DNA of 34,251 bases from Spirochaetaceae bacterium (GTDB lineage Bacteria > Spirochaetota > Spirochaetia > Treponematales > Breznakiellaceae): positions 1 to 34,251 of the forward strand of contig JAITXS010000195.1 in NCBI GenBank assembly GCA_031284645.1. Direction: 5' to 3'. A program made the position numbers and the translations under genes. The notes beneath the pieces were generated by a model. It was not told the origin of the DNA. It made no database searches and worked only from the letters and a program-made list of their open reading frames with translations. This document shows positions 1-6,203 of the stretch, in pieces (position 1 is the stretch's first letter; every line of letters begins with the position of its first letter).

Positions 1-967
1 CTCGCCAGTATTTTGATTTCAGACCCGTGATTGATTGCCGGATAATTTCCAACATGGACTTTTTATCCTGCCCCATGATTTTTATTATTTCAGGCGGCAG
101 TTTCCCAATGGATTTAAAAGCTGCTCCGAGGTTTCCCTTTTCGGTATCATAGTCATCAACAAGCTGGTCGATAGGGGTTTTCTTCAACGCAACGGATTCT
201 TCTCGTTCTTCTTCCCACCCTCTATCCGGTTTGTCTTTGAAGTCCGCGATTTGATCTTTTACCCAGCGTTCAAATGCGCCCTCCAAAGTCTGCTGGTATT
301 TTACGCGCTCGCCGGTGTGCTTCTCCGTTACCCACGGGGCATTGACCCGAACAAGATTAACCCTTCCCCGCGCCTCCCGGTCTGCTTCGGAAAAATCAAA
401 CTCTCCAACCACGGTTACTTCATAGCGTTCTAATTCCTTTGTTATTTCTTTTTGATTTTTCCATCGAATCGGCATAACCAAATAAAGAAGACGGAAATTA
501 CATTCGGTAAGCAGTTTATTAACCCATTTCTCAAAAATAGAATACGGCGGGTTACTATAAATTAGACTGAATTGCTGTTCAATTAAGGAAACATCCCAAT
601 AATTCCTGCCGATGAGGAATATCCCTTTTGGGATAAGATCATCAGCCTGTACCCTTGCTATCTCTATGCCGTATTTCTTTCGGGCTTCAAAGAAATTAAG
701 AACGCGGCCATCACCAGCGCCAATGTCGAGGAATGTATCAATATGAAGTCTTTCTTTTTTATTTTTGTTTTCCCATTCTTCATCAATTTTTAATTCCGTC
801 TTTCCTCCACGCCAGCCGGATTCATAATCGTTTTCATGTATGCGCAGATAATTCCAGATGTCTTTTTTCATGGCGTCCATGATTTCCGCAGTAGTGGGAT
901 ACCATTCAAAATCCTCATTCGAGGTTTGCAATGCGCGTATTTTGGAAGCGGTACTATTGGTACTCAT
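1..967 (-). CDS. Class I SAM-dependent DNA methyltransferase, DUF4942-like, partial
   Basis: The reading frame is open from an ATG at 967 to the window edge, so at least 322 residues are visible and the C-terminus is missing. The N-terminus has the phrase FEWYPTTAEIM (residues 20-30). A glycine-rich SAM-binding motif DIGAGDGRVL lies at 81-90 and an adenine-methylase-type motif SNPPYSIF at 138-145. The order, SAM motif before NPPY, fits gamma/alpha-like N6-adenine methyltransferases. A charged helical region follows, as in DUF4942 proteins of phages and plasmids. The ATG overlaps the stop of the 34-residue ORF upstream (ATGA), so translation is probably coupled. It is the last visible gene of the leftward early operon. 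It may protect element DNA or mark host DNA; no partner nuclease is visible. The family call is by motif and layout, not by search. Confidence 0.75.
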   Translation of the reverse strand, partial: MSTNSTASKIRALQTSNEDFEWYPTTAEIMDAMKKDIWNYLRIHENDYESGWRGGKTELKIDEEWENKNKKERLHIDTFLDIGAGDGRVLNFFEARKKYGIEIARVQADDLIPKGIFLIGRNYWDVSLIEQQFSLIYSNPPYSIFEKWVNKLLTECNFRLLYLVMPIRWKNQKEITKELERYEVTVVGEFDFSEADREARGRVNLVRVNAPWVTEKHTGERVKYQQTLEGAFERWVKDQIADFKDKPDRGWEEEREESVALKKTPIDQLVDDYDTEKGNLGAAFKSIGKLPPEIIKIMGQDKKSMLEIIRQSITGLKSKYWR

Positions 968-1068
968 GGCAGTTTCCCGTTTTCCTTTGCGTCTGAAAGC
1001 TCAATTTTCTGCAATTCGCTTTTTTGAAAGTCTAAAAGGGCTTTTTCCGCCCATTCCTTACCAGTCAT
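964..1068 (-). CDS. Small ORF, 34 residues, unknown
   Basis: This ORF starts MTGKEWAEKALLDFQKSE and is highly charged and probably helical. It has a strong Shine-Dalgarno (AAAGGAG, 6 nt before the ATG at 1068). Its stop overlaps the start of the methyltransferase gene by 4 nt. The good ribosome site and the coupled stop argue that it is translated, either as a small protein or as a leader for the methyltransferase. I recognise no family. Confidence 0.5.
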   Translation of the reverse strand: MTGKEWAEKALLDFQKSELQKIELSDAKENGKLP

Positions 1069-1086
1069 TTTTTCTCCTTTAATAAC

Positions 1087-1104
1087 GTCCGGGTTTCCCC
1101 GGAC
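1087..1104 (-). promoter_or_regulatory. Intra-operon hairpin with GAAA tetraloop
   Basis: In the leftward transcript the sequence reads GTCCGGG-GAAA-CCCGGAC. This is a perfect 7-bp stem closed by a GNRA loop, lying between the DUF932 stop (1113) and the Shine-Dalgarno of the next ORF. No U-run follows, so it is more likely an mRNA-stability or processing element than a terminator. Confidence 0.5.
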
Positions 1105-1112
1105 TGTTTGGT

Positions 1113-2177
1113 TTACGCCGCGTTAAGTTTTGTCCACTCGTTTCGTTCCATGTTCATCATTGCCCACGCCGTCATTTCCAATTCAGTTGAACGGTCATAA
1201 CTGGCCACATCCTGAGCATGGCGCGTGACTGCATTCGCCAAACCATAGAGGGATAATTCTTCGCCGCGAATAAGATGATCAAGAATGCTTTCCGATTCCT
1301 TTTCAAAAAGGCCGTAAGACTTCGCCGCCAATTGCACCACTGCGGGGACATTAGAGCTTGTGATTTTTGCATCTTTGGAAATTTTCATTGCAGAAACAAC
1401 GCGCTCAAATTGCACCATATCGGCGGTAGCGCGAACAATGTCCTGAAGTTTCATCACAAATGCTTTGTCATCGGCAACAATGGTCTCGCTGCGGTAAATT
1501 TCAAAATTATCTTCACCCTCGTTTGACCGGCCGACATGGCGGTTTCTTTTCCCTGCTGTATTGGCAATCATTCCATTTTTGCAAACAAGCCGATAAACCA
1601 ATGGCATAACGCTTACCGCACCAAGGCCGGTTTCACTGTTTGATATGAGAATCCCGCTCTGAACAATATCGCCCTTTGAAATTTCCGTTTGTATCCGGGG
1701 GTTTACTACTTTGAGATACATTCGCTTATCTGTGAGTTCACAACTTTCAACGGAGGCCCCTTCCATGTTGGAAATAATTGGAAGAACAGCCATTGCTATC
1801 TCGTGATTATCAATCCTGCGGTATCTGTCCGAAAGGAAAGCCCTGGCCTTGCCATCCAAGGTGCGTATCATCCGGTTATCCGGTTCTTTCTGAAACCATG
1901 TATTCACATTGGTTGCCAAAAGCTCCGGTTCATGCTCAAGCATTCTGTTATAATACCGGGAAGGTATTCCGAGCTTCGCGCCAATTTGATCATGGGCTAC
2001 GCTGTTAATAGTAAAGTTCGGAATATCAGGAAGGCTCAACACCGGACCCGCCGTTTCCTCATCATATACCGGCACCATCATCTGCATTTTGTTGGTGTTT
2101 GCGATATAGTCCCGCTTGACCTCGTTTTGGCGTTCAAGTTCGATTGCCAAATCCTGTAAAGTTTTTCCTGTTTTCAT
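1113..2177 (-). CDS. DUF932 family protein (phage/plasmid-like)
   Basis: This 354-residue soluble protein has the hallmark order of DUF932 proteins: an N-terminal segment (IPNFTINSVAHDQIGAKLGIP, residues about 52-72), a central LSDRYRRIDN (114-123), then RLVCKNGMIAN (about 197-207) and a helical C-terminus. The family is carried by phages, plasmids and integrative elements. Its biochemical role is not established. The start is set by GGAG five nt before the ATG. It sits between two small unknown ORFs and a DNA methyltransferase in the leftward operon, a gene neighbourhood typical of mobile-element DNA metabolism. Confidence 0.8.
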   Translation of the reverse strand: MKTGKTLQDLAIELERQNEVKRDYIANTNKMQMMVPVYDEETAGPVLSLPDIPNFTINSVAHDQIGAKLGIPSRYYNRMLEHEPELLATNVNTWFQKEPDNRMIRTLDGKARAFLSDRYRRIDNHEIAMAVLPIISNMEGASVESCELTDKRMYLKVVNPRIQTEISKGDIVQSGILISNSETGLGAVSVMPLVYRLVCKNGMIANTAGKRNRHVGRSNEGEDNFEIYRSETIVADDKAFVMKLQDIVRATADMVQFERVVSAMKISKDAKITSSNVPAVVQLAAKSYGLFEKESESILDHLIRGEELSLYGLANAVTRHAQDVASYDRSTELEMTAWAMMNMERNEWTKLNAA

Positions 2178-2189
2178 GGTTTTTCTCCT

Positions 2190-2519
2190 TTACCATCTTT
2201 TAAGTGACTGAGCGGCATACCGAAGTTCCGGAAGTAATTCCGGATGCGTAACGGTAAGATTTATAAATCGGGTCAGCACATTACTGATTTCCGATGCCTT
2301 ATCTTTTGAAATTTTTTCTGTGACATATTCAATTCTGACGGTCAGTTCCTGAATAGAAGCCTCAGCTTCTTCTCTGGTTTTCCGTCCAGCATCGGGTCCG
2401 CTTATAGGCCATTCATGATTGAGTACAAGAGTATCGAAAATATCCTGTCCTGCTTTATCTGCCTTTGCCCGATAATCTTCCAAAAGTGCTTGCTTATTTG
2501 GATCACCGTAAATAATCAT
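2190..2519 (-). CDS. Hypothetical protein, 109 residues
   Basis: An acidic, mostly helical protein (begins MIIYGDPNKQALLEDYRAK) with no signal peptide or membrane segment. A predicted coiled region runs through EEAEASIQELTVRIEYVTEKISK. Its start overlaps the stop of the upstream 71-residue gene by 4 nt, and 12 nt separate its stop from the DUF932 start, so it is clearly co-transcribed. I do not recognise the family. Confidence 0.65.
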   Translation of the reverse strand: MIIYGDPNKQALLEDYRAKADKAGQDIFDTLVLNHEWPISGPDAGRKTREEAEASIQELTVRIEYVTEKISKDKASEISNVLTRFINLTVTHPELLPELRYAAQSLKRW

Positions 2520-2731
2520 CCCTCCACCTCCTCTTCGTCGTCTTCGTCTTCGATTGCTTCATCAAGGTTGTCTAAACCTAAAAAGCCGCTTGGGGTTTGG
2601 AGAACATAACTGTGATGTCGAGTGAAATAAGTGTTGCCTTCCAGTCTGAGTTTTTTGTCTTCTCCGTAGTCTTCCAGAGTTTCTAGGATCTCGCTAAGAA
2701 GATTTTTGAGCTTGCCTACCTTCATTGTCAT
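2516..2731 (-). CDS. Hypothetical acidic protein, 71 residues
   Basis: It begins MTMKVGKLKNLLSEILETLEDYG and ends in a strongly acidic tail (EAIEDEDDEEEVEG). Acidic tails of this kind occur in small phage regulators and DNA mimics, but no function can be assigned. It is the first gene after a likely promoter at 2829-2857 and a palindrome at 2796-2809. It overlaps the following gene by 4 nt. An alternative start at the second Met (2725) is possible. Confidence 0.6.
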   Translation of the reverse strand: MTMKVGKLKNLLSEILETLEDYGEDKKLRLEGNTYFTRHHSYVLQTPSGFLGLDNLDEAIEDEDDEEEVEG

Positions 2732-2764
2732 AAAATGCCCCTTTGGCCTCTATTGAGTGCCGTT

Positions 2765-2809
2765 CGGTTACCGGTTTTCCCGGTTGCCGTATATTTGTCC
2801 GATTGGACA
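2765..2809 (-). promoter_or_regulatory. Palindrome and CGGTT repeats in leader (possible operator)
   Basis: TGTCC-GATT-GGACA at 2796-2809 is a perfect 5-bp-arm palindrome. Three CGGTT units (2765, 2772, 2781) stand beside it. All lie between the promoter at 2829-2857 and the start at 2731, where a repressor or RNA structure could act. Confidence 0.4.
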
Positions 2810-2828
2810 TACTGAAATAATCACGTCT

Positions 2829-2857
2829 AAAATATTGAAGGGATAGGGATTTTGCAA
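2829..2857 (-). promoter_or_regulatory. Probable sigma70 promoter for the 2731-to-1 gene group
   Basis: On the minus strand, a -35 TTGCAA (2852-2857) is separated by 17 nt from a -10 TATTTT (2829-2834). The start site would fall near 2822, giving a leader of about 90 nt that contains the palindrome at 2796-2809. It lies in the only sizeable gap of the leftward operon (2732-2995). Confidence 0.45.
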
Positions 2858-2995
2858 AAATATCTTGAGAAAATCGGAAAAAATTTACGTTTTTCACTAT
2901 CCGCTTGGAAAGTGTTTCCGGTGTTTTTGTGGTGTTATACGATATAATGCTCAAGGAAATTAAAAAAATAAGTAAATTTGTAGATTTCATATCCT

Positions 2996-3313
2996 TCAGT
3001 TGTCCCTTCCAAAATGTTTTAATAAATCACCAATAGCAAAGACTATTTCGCGCCTCTGCCATTGGTTACCGCTACACCCACCCCGGACAAACCGCGTACC
3101 GTTTGTAACCCGTTGGAGCAGTTTTCTAACTGCCCAAAATATCCGGTTAACGTATCTCCCCTCCGTACACACCGGCAACAAACAGAAGAGATAGACTGCC
3201 TCAAGTACAGCCATGAAAATTATGGGATTTGGAGCGTTGAGGGTTTGGGCCTCAATAAGTGGAAAATGAGTTTTGGAAACCACTTGCTCTACTGAGCCGC
3301 CCCGATTTTTCAT
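2996..3313 (-). CDS. Hypothetical protein, 105 residues
   Basis: It starts at an ATG (MKNRGGSVEQVV) with GGAGG 11 nt upstream. A longer in-frame extension to 3571 overlaps the 212-residue gene and was discarded. The protein has one hydrophobic stretch (IIFMAVLEAVYLFCLLPVC, residues 31-49) that could be a membrane helix. A basic, aromatic C-terminal half follows, with three cysteines in the protein overall. I recognise no family. It lies 34 nt after the upstream gene and is followed by the promoter-containing gap, so it may close the first transcription block of the operon. Confidence 0.45.
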   Translation of the reverse strand: MKNRGGSVEQVVSKTHFPLIEAQTLNAPNPIIFMAVLEAVYLFCLLPVCTEGRYVNRIFWAVRKLLQRVTNGTRFVRGGCSGNQWQRREIVFAIGDLLKHFGRDN

Positions 3314-3347
3314 TAGTCTTTTTCCCTCCATGCTTTTTTTATTTTTT

Positions 3348-3986
3348 TTACCTTCGGGTTTTTTTGGCATCTTCCCCGGTATCCGTTTCATCTTCCGGAA
3401 TATCCAATGCGTCCTCCTCTTTCGCTTCTTGGCATGAGGATTTGAAAATTTCCACACAATTTGAAGACAGAAGAATACAATCTGTCGGGACAGTAATATC
3501 TCCGCTGCACTTTGATTTGCGAAGAAGTATTTCATCATATTTTTCATTCTTCGAATTTGCCTGTACCGCATGGCAATTGATAATTGTTCCGCGGTTTATT
3601 TCTTTCCCTATTGATGAAAGAAGGGAATCGGCAATAGCCGTCGTTTTTTCCCTGACAAGGCCGTAAACCAGTTTGGTACGCTCATCACTGTTAAGACTCG
3701 CCTGGTAATTCCTGACAGTTTCCGTTCCCTTGTCTTTGACAGCCTTGCGAAGCTGTTCTTTCTGGTCATCAGAAAGTTCAAGGGTGTAATCCAAAAGAGA
3801 ATTGGCAGCAAGGTCATCAATAAGACGGTTTGCCAAATCTTTAAAAAGATCATCTAAAGGATTCAGTTCAATGACGGATTCAAAAATACCATGAACCGTT
3901 TCCACAATCTGATCATCAATAGCCGGCTGAATGTCCTCAAAATCCGGCCTCTGGTTTTGAACAACTACATCTTTACTTATACTCAT
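3348..3986 (-). CDS. Hypothetical protein, 212 residues
   Basis: An acidic, soluble protein beginning MSISKDVVVQNQRPDFEDIQ. The first 120 residues look all-helical. A cysteine-containing segment follows (CSGDITVPTDCILLSSNC, about 161-178), then an acidic tail ending KKTRR. The ATG overlaps the stop of the upstream 59-residue gene by one base (TAATG) and has AAAGGAG upstream. It belongs to the same leftward operon as rusA. The cysteines could bind metal, but spacing alone does not show this. No family recognised. Confidence 0.65.
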   Translation of the reverse strand: MSISKDVVVQNQRPDFEDIQPAIDDQIVETVHGIFESVIELNPLDDLFKDLANRLIDDLAANSLLDYTLELSDDQKEQLRKAVKDKGTETVRNYQASLNSDERTKLVYGLVREKTTAIADSLLSSIGKEINRGTIINCHAVQANSKNEKYDEILLRKSKCSGDITVPTDCILLSSNCVEIFKSSCQEAKEEDALDIPEDETDTGEDAKKTRR

Positions 3987-4165
3987 TACTTGGTCTCCTT
4001 TACAAATTTTTCAAGAAAATCCGGCTCCTGTATCAATGCTTGAAGCAGGAGATTTGCTTTTCCTAATCCAAAGGAAAACGGATAACGGTCTTGTTTTTCC
4101 GTGTCCTTTCGAATACTTACTGTTGGATTACCTTTGTATTCTCCACTGTCAATGACAACTTTCAT
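3986..4165 (-). CDS. Small hypothetical protein, 59 residues
   Basis: The ORF begins MKVVIDSGEYKGNPTVSIRK and ends FLEKFVKETK. It has a clear Shine-Dalgarno (AGGGAG) before the ATG and its stop overlaps the next start (TAATG). It reads as a compact mixed beta/alpha protein with a 'SFGLGKANLLLQAL' segment. No membrane segment is visible. It lies between rusA and the 212-residue gene. Family not recognised, but layout and ribosome site make it a likely real gene. Confidence 0.6.
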   Translation of the reverse strand: MKVVIDSGEYKGNPTVSIRKDTEKQDRYPFSFGLGKANLLLQALIQEPDFLEKFVKETK

Positions 4166-4181
4166 TTTTTGCTCCCTAAAA

Positions 4182-4583
4182 TCAGGATTCGATAATTATC
4201 TGCGCGCCAACCTTATCCCGCCCATACCATTTACTGGCTTCAATATAAAACACAAGCGAATCATCGGACCAGATTTTTAATTCCGTTATTGCGTCCATGG
4301 TGCTTTTCAGCAAATTATCAAGGTCAGGTTTTTTTGTATGAGGAATGCTTGATATTCCGCCTGTATCTTTTAAGCTCTTAGGCCTAGGCAAAAAGAAAAT
4401 CACTCGTAAATATACCGGCGCCGTGATGGTTGTTTTTTGACATGGGCAGAAACAAGCCTTGATCTCTTCCTTCCATGAATCCGCAGTGTGCGGATTATAA
4501 ACATGACCATTAGCAGCCATTCGCGGCCTCGGCTGCGGCTTTGGTATGCCATTCACAAACAGGTGGTATAAAACTTTCATCAT
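4182..4583 (-). CDS. rusA: RusA-family Holliday junction resolvase
   Basis: The 133-residue protein has the RusA signature. The N-terminus NGIPKPQPRPRM (residues 11-22) is followed by a central KPDLDNLLKSTMDAI (85-99) and a downstream WSDDSLV (105-111). D87, D89 and D107/D108, with K93, correspond to the acidic metal-binding site and lysine of RusA. The family cuts four-way junctions as a dimer and is typically phage-borne, acting in phage recombination and genome processing. Length matches the family. Two adjacent ATGs (4583, 4580) follow GGAAACC, so the start is uncertain by one codon. The context is the early operon of an integrated element. Confidence 0.88.
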   Translation of the reverse strand: MMKVLYHLFVNGIPKPQPRPRMAANGHVYNPHTADSWKEEIKACFCPCQKTTITAPVYLRVIFFLPRPKSLKDTGGISSIPHTKKPDLDNLLKSTMDAITELKIWSDDSLVFYIEASKWYGRDKVGAQIIIES

Positions 4584-4590
4584 GGTTTCC

Positions 4591-4773
4591 TTAAATCGAG
4601 TTGATGGGCATATTTCGGGCTAAGTCCCGGATTTTATATCCCAGGCAGATTACCAAGCCGCAGCACCAGAACAGTACCGGAATGCCTAATATTCGTACGG
4701 CAGCCATCCGATCCCCAAAATTCTTAATCTTCTGGCCCTGTTGCCAGAAAAAACCTCCATTTAAAATCATCAT
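4591..4773 (-). CDS. Small single-TM membrane protein, 60 residues
   Basis: It has one strong hydrophobic helix (VRILGIPVLFWCCGLVICLG, residues 26-45), preceded by an amphipathic basic N-terminus. A GGAGG site lies five nt before the first of two in-frame ATGs (4773, 4770). It overlaps the end of the frameshift-like mini-ORF and ends 8 nt before rusA. Phage-like elements often carry such peptides (host-interaction or lysis-associated), but nothing assigns a role here. Confidence 0.5.
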   Translation of the reverse strand: MMILNGGFFWQQGQKIKNFGDRMAAVRILGIPVLFWCCGLVICLGYKIRDLARNMPINSI

Positions 4774-4866
4774 TCGCCTCCTGTAATTTTTTTTTGGCGG
4801 CGGGGCCCAGATTCGTAGCCAAGATACCCCGCCTGTTTTGCATTTCGTTTGTCAGCTTTTTTTCAT
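4724..4866 (-). CDS. Mini-ORF that needs a -1 frameshift (47 residues) or an internal start
   Basis: A strong GGAGG sits 4 nt before an ATG at 4866, which overlaps the stop of the HTH gene (ATGA). In that frame translation ends after four codons (ATG AAA AAA AGC TGA). The A7-G run (A AAA AAG) is a slippery sequence. A -1 slip joins the start to an open frame giving MKKKLTNEMQNRRGILATNL and on to LATGPED at 4724. Alternatives are a one-base deletion in the A-run (pseudogene or sequencing error), or initiation at an internal ATG (4843) with no good ribosome site. Confidence 0.4.
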
Positions 4867-5114
4867 GTGACCTCCTTTTTCCTTCCTGCTTTATCCACCA
4901 CGGTGCCGGCCGGAATTTCACTCTTATCCAGCCAGGCATCGAGATCATCAATATAAAAAAGTCTCGGCCCTACCGGCTGCGGAAAGCTGCGAATTTTACA
5001 TTTAGTTGAGCAATCGTAAAGCGTTGATTTTCCCATGCGGAGATATGCAGCCGCTTCTGCGAGAGTAAGCATTTTATCTTGGTATTTTCCCTGTACTGTC
5101 TTTTTTTCCTTCAT
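4863..5114 (-). CDS. Excisionase-like helix-turn-helix protein (HTH_17/AlpA type)
   Basis: From the ATG at 5114 (GGAG seven nt upstream) the product is 83 residues. A compact winged-HTH-like fold is evident: MLTLAEAAAYLRMGKSTLYD (15-34) and then PRLFYIDDLDAWLDK (50-64), the usual pattern of HTH_17 excisionases and AlpA-type regulators. A longer frame to 5189 would run through the structured leader and is unlikely. It is the first gene of the leftward early operon, right behind the control region. Likely roles are excision or directionality factor for the recombinase at 6720-7988, or early regulator. Its distance from the integrase gene makes the regulator role equally plausible. Confidence 0.7.
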   Translation of the reverse strand: MKEKKTVQGKYQDKMLTLAEAAAYLRMGKSTLYDCSTKCKIRSFPQPVGPRLFYIDDLDAWLDKSEIPAGTVVDKAGRKKEVT

Positions 5115-5128
5115 AATTTTCTCCAAAA

Positions 5129-5219
5129 AAAAGAAGCTGAACTTATCCGGCCTTGCGGCAGGAAGTGGTAGCTTCCAGCCAGCCGTCAAAATTCAGCCTC
5201 TTTTCTACTCTGCTACCAC
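5129..5219 (-). promoter_or_regulatory. Structured 5' leader with interleaved inverted repeats
   Basis: The leader of the early operon holds two inverted repeats that interleave. Repeat A is GTGGTAGC at 5212-5219 with its partner at 5165-5172, a perfect 8 bp. Repeat B is 13 nt at 5192-5204 with a partner at 5129-5141, 12 pairs plus one G-U. The order A-B-A'-B' allows a pseudoknot or two exclusive folds. The B' arm runs into a U-tract just before the Shine-Dalgarno of the HTH gene, so it could act as an attenuator or translational switch. Confidence 0.5.
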
Positions 5220-5220
5220 A

Positions 5221-5244
5221 AAGTAATTTTCTTATAAATTACTT
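5221..5244. promoter_or_regulatory. Operator-like perfect palindrome, 9-bp arms
   Basis: AAGTAATTT-TCTTAT-AAATTACTT is a perfect inverted repeat. It overlaps the -10 box of the leftward promoter (5241-5246) and its likely start site. A further AAGTAAT half-site follows toward 5250. Binding here would block leftward transcription. The RHH-like protein encoded at 5358 or the XRE protein encoded at 5698-6015 are candidate ligands. Confidence 0.6.
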
Positions 5245-5269
5245 TAACATTACTTCTGGGACTTGTCAA
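5241..5269 (-). promoter_or_regulatory. Strong sigma70 promoter of the leftward early operon
   Basis: Minus-strand TTGACA (5264-5269), a 17-nt spacer and TAAAGT (5241-5246) form a near-consensus promoter. Transcription would start near 5234 and enter the structured leader, then the HTH gene. Confidence 0.7.
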
Positions 5270-5310
5270 GAGAATTTGAAAAAAATAGAAAGATTTTACC
5301 CTAAAAAAAA

Positions 5311-5340
5311 TGACAAAATGACTTCCCTATATCGTAAAAT
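5311..5340 (+). promoter_or_regulatory. Probable rightward promoter for the 85-residue gene
   Basis: TGACAA (5311-5316), an 18-nt spacer and TAAAAT (5335-5340) lie just before the ATG at 5358. It is divergent from the strong leftward promoter, so the two share a compact control region. Confidence 0.4.
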
Positions 5341-5357
5341 TCGCCGATAATAAGGCC

Positions 5358-5615
5358 ATGGGTAGCAAACAAATATCGATCAGATGGGAACCTTGGATTG
5401 AAAACGCTATAAAAGCCCTTGCGGATGAGAAGGGTAAGACGTTTTCATGGATGGCTAATTTTCTGGTTGGAATGAAGCTAAATGATTTAGACATTGTGCG
5501 GGAAGATTTTGAACCAAATATGGAAGATATTGCTTTGAAAGTTAAAAATAAGAAGAATACTGAAGCCAAAAAAGCGGAAGCGGTACTCCCGGATGGGCAG
5601 GCTTCTACCGGATAG
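5358..5615 (+). CDS. Small protein, ribbon-helix-helix-like, 85 residues
   Basis: The N-terminal half (KQISIRWEPWIENAIKALAD, then EKGKTFSWMANFLVGMKL) has a short beta strand followed by two helices, the layout of Arc/MetJ/CopG ribbon-helix-helix repressors. The C-terminal part is charged and probably disordered. It is transcribed divergently from the early operon, next to the operator palindrome at 5221-5244. That is the classic place for a repressor of the leftward promoter. The start has AAGG close upstream. The fold is inferred from pattern only; a non-DNA-binding phage protein is possible. Confidence 0.5.
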   Translation: MGSKQISIRWEPWIENAIKALADEKGKTFSWMANFLVGMKLNDLDIVREDFEPNMEDIALKVKNKKNTEAKKAEAVLPDGQASTG

Positions 5616-5620
5616 TAGAT

Positions 5621-5639
5621 TTTGCCTATTTTAGGCAAA
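5621..5639. terminator. Hairpin between convergent genes
   Basis: TTTGCCTA-TTT-TAGGCAAA is a perfect 8-bp stem between the convergent 85-residue and XRE genes. There is no long U-run on either side, so it is at best a weak bidirectional terminator. Confidence 0.4.
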
Positions 5640-5697
5640 TATCAGAAAAGAGATTTCCGGGCTGTAATCCCTTTTTCAGCAAAAAATTAGATTCCTT

Positions 5698-6015
5698 TCA
5701 GTGTTTTTGGTTGCGGTACTGGTCAATTACAGCCTGAAAATCATCAAGCATATTTTTTATCCTGTTTTCTGGTTCTATTCCCATTAAAAGATATTCAACA
5801 GTGGTACCCAAGGCCTGAGCTATTACCAAGGCTTCATCAGCCCGGGGAAGGTTCCCGTCCCGCTGAAGCGAGTAATATGAAGCATGGTTCAGACCAACCG
5901 AATATATAAATTCCTGCAGAGAAAGGTTCTTCGTTTTTTTGGCTAATTCCTTAACCCGCGCATAAAAATCCATACAAGTAATTTTCGCCATTATTGGCAT
6001 TTTTATATTTTCCAT
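5698..6015 (-). CDS. XRE-family transcriptional repressor
   Basis: The 105-residue protein carries a Cro/C1-type HTH (FYARVKELAKKTKNLSLQEF, then SVGLNHASYYSLQRDGNLPR, and ALVIAQALGTTVEYLL, about residues 17-77), with a short helical tail. Such repressors keep integrated phages or elements silent. The gene lies between the recombinase side and the early-operon promoter. Its first ATG (6015) falls inside a 13-bp-arm palindrome, which suggests autoregulation. No good Shine-Dalgarno precedes 6015. In-frame ATGs six and nine codons in (MPIMAK) are alternatives, also without clear ribosome sites. Confidence 0.85.
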   Translation of the reverse strand: MENIKMPIMAKITCMDFYARVKELAKKTKNLSLQEFIYSVGLNHASYYSLQRDGNLPRADEALVIAQALGTTVEYLLMGIEPENRIKNMLDDFQAVIDQYRNQKH

Positions 6016-6063
6016 ACAGATAAAAATGACTTGTTTTTTTTATCTGTATAGATTATTATTATA
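6014..6063 (-). promoter_or_regulatory. XRE gene promoter region with 13-bp-arm operator
   Basis: A perfect inverted repeat (ATACAGATAAAAA at 6014-6026, its complement at 6037-6049, 10-nt gap) lies between a TATAAT -10 box (minus strand, 6058-6063) and the repressor start. The -35 is poor. Position and symmetry fit autorepression. As RNA the same repeat would fold at the 5' end of the message and bury the first ATG. Confidence 0.6.
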
Positions 6064-6203
6064 TTCATATTGCCGTCCTTGGATCATTGTTCTTACACAA
6101 ACAAGAGCAATGTGTGCTTATGGTTCTCCCTTAAAGACCAAAAGCAAAGGACGGCTGTTTTTTTTTTTTGAAAATCGTGTAAAATACAGGAAAGAGGTAT
6201 AAG

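Noticed and set aside
2694..2990. 98-residue minus-strand frame with a signal-like N-terminus
   Set aside because: It runs through the promoter and palindrome at 2796-2857, has a poor ribosome site and overlaps the 71-residue gene by 38 nt.
2996..3571. 191-residue version of the 105-residue gene
   Set aside because: The extra N-terminus lies out of frame inside the 212-residue gene. The ATG at 3313 has its own GGAGG.
4863..5189. Longer start of the HTH protein
   Set aside because: The extension reads through the structured leader and lacks a ribosome site; the ATG at 5114 has GGAG.
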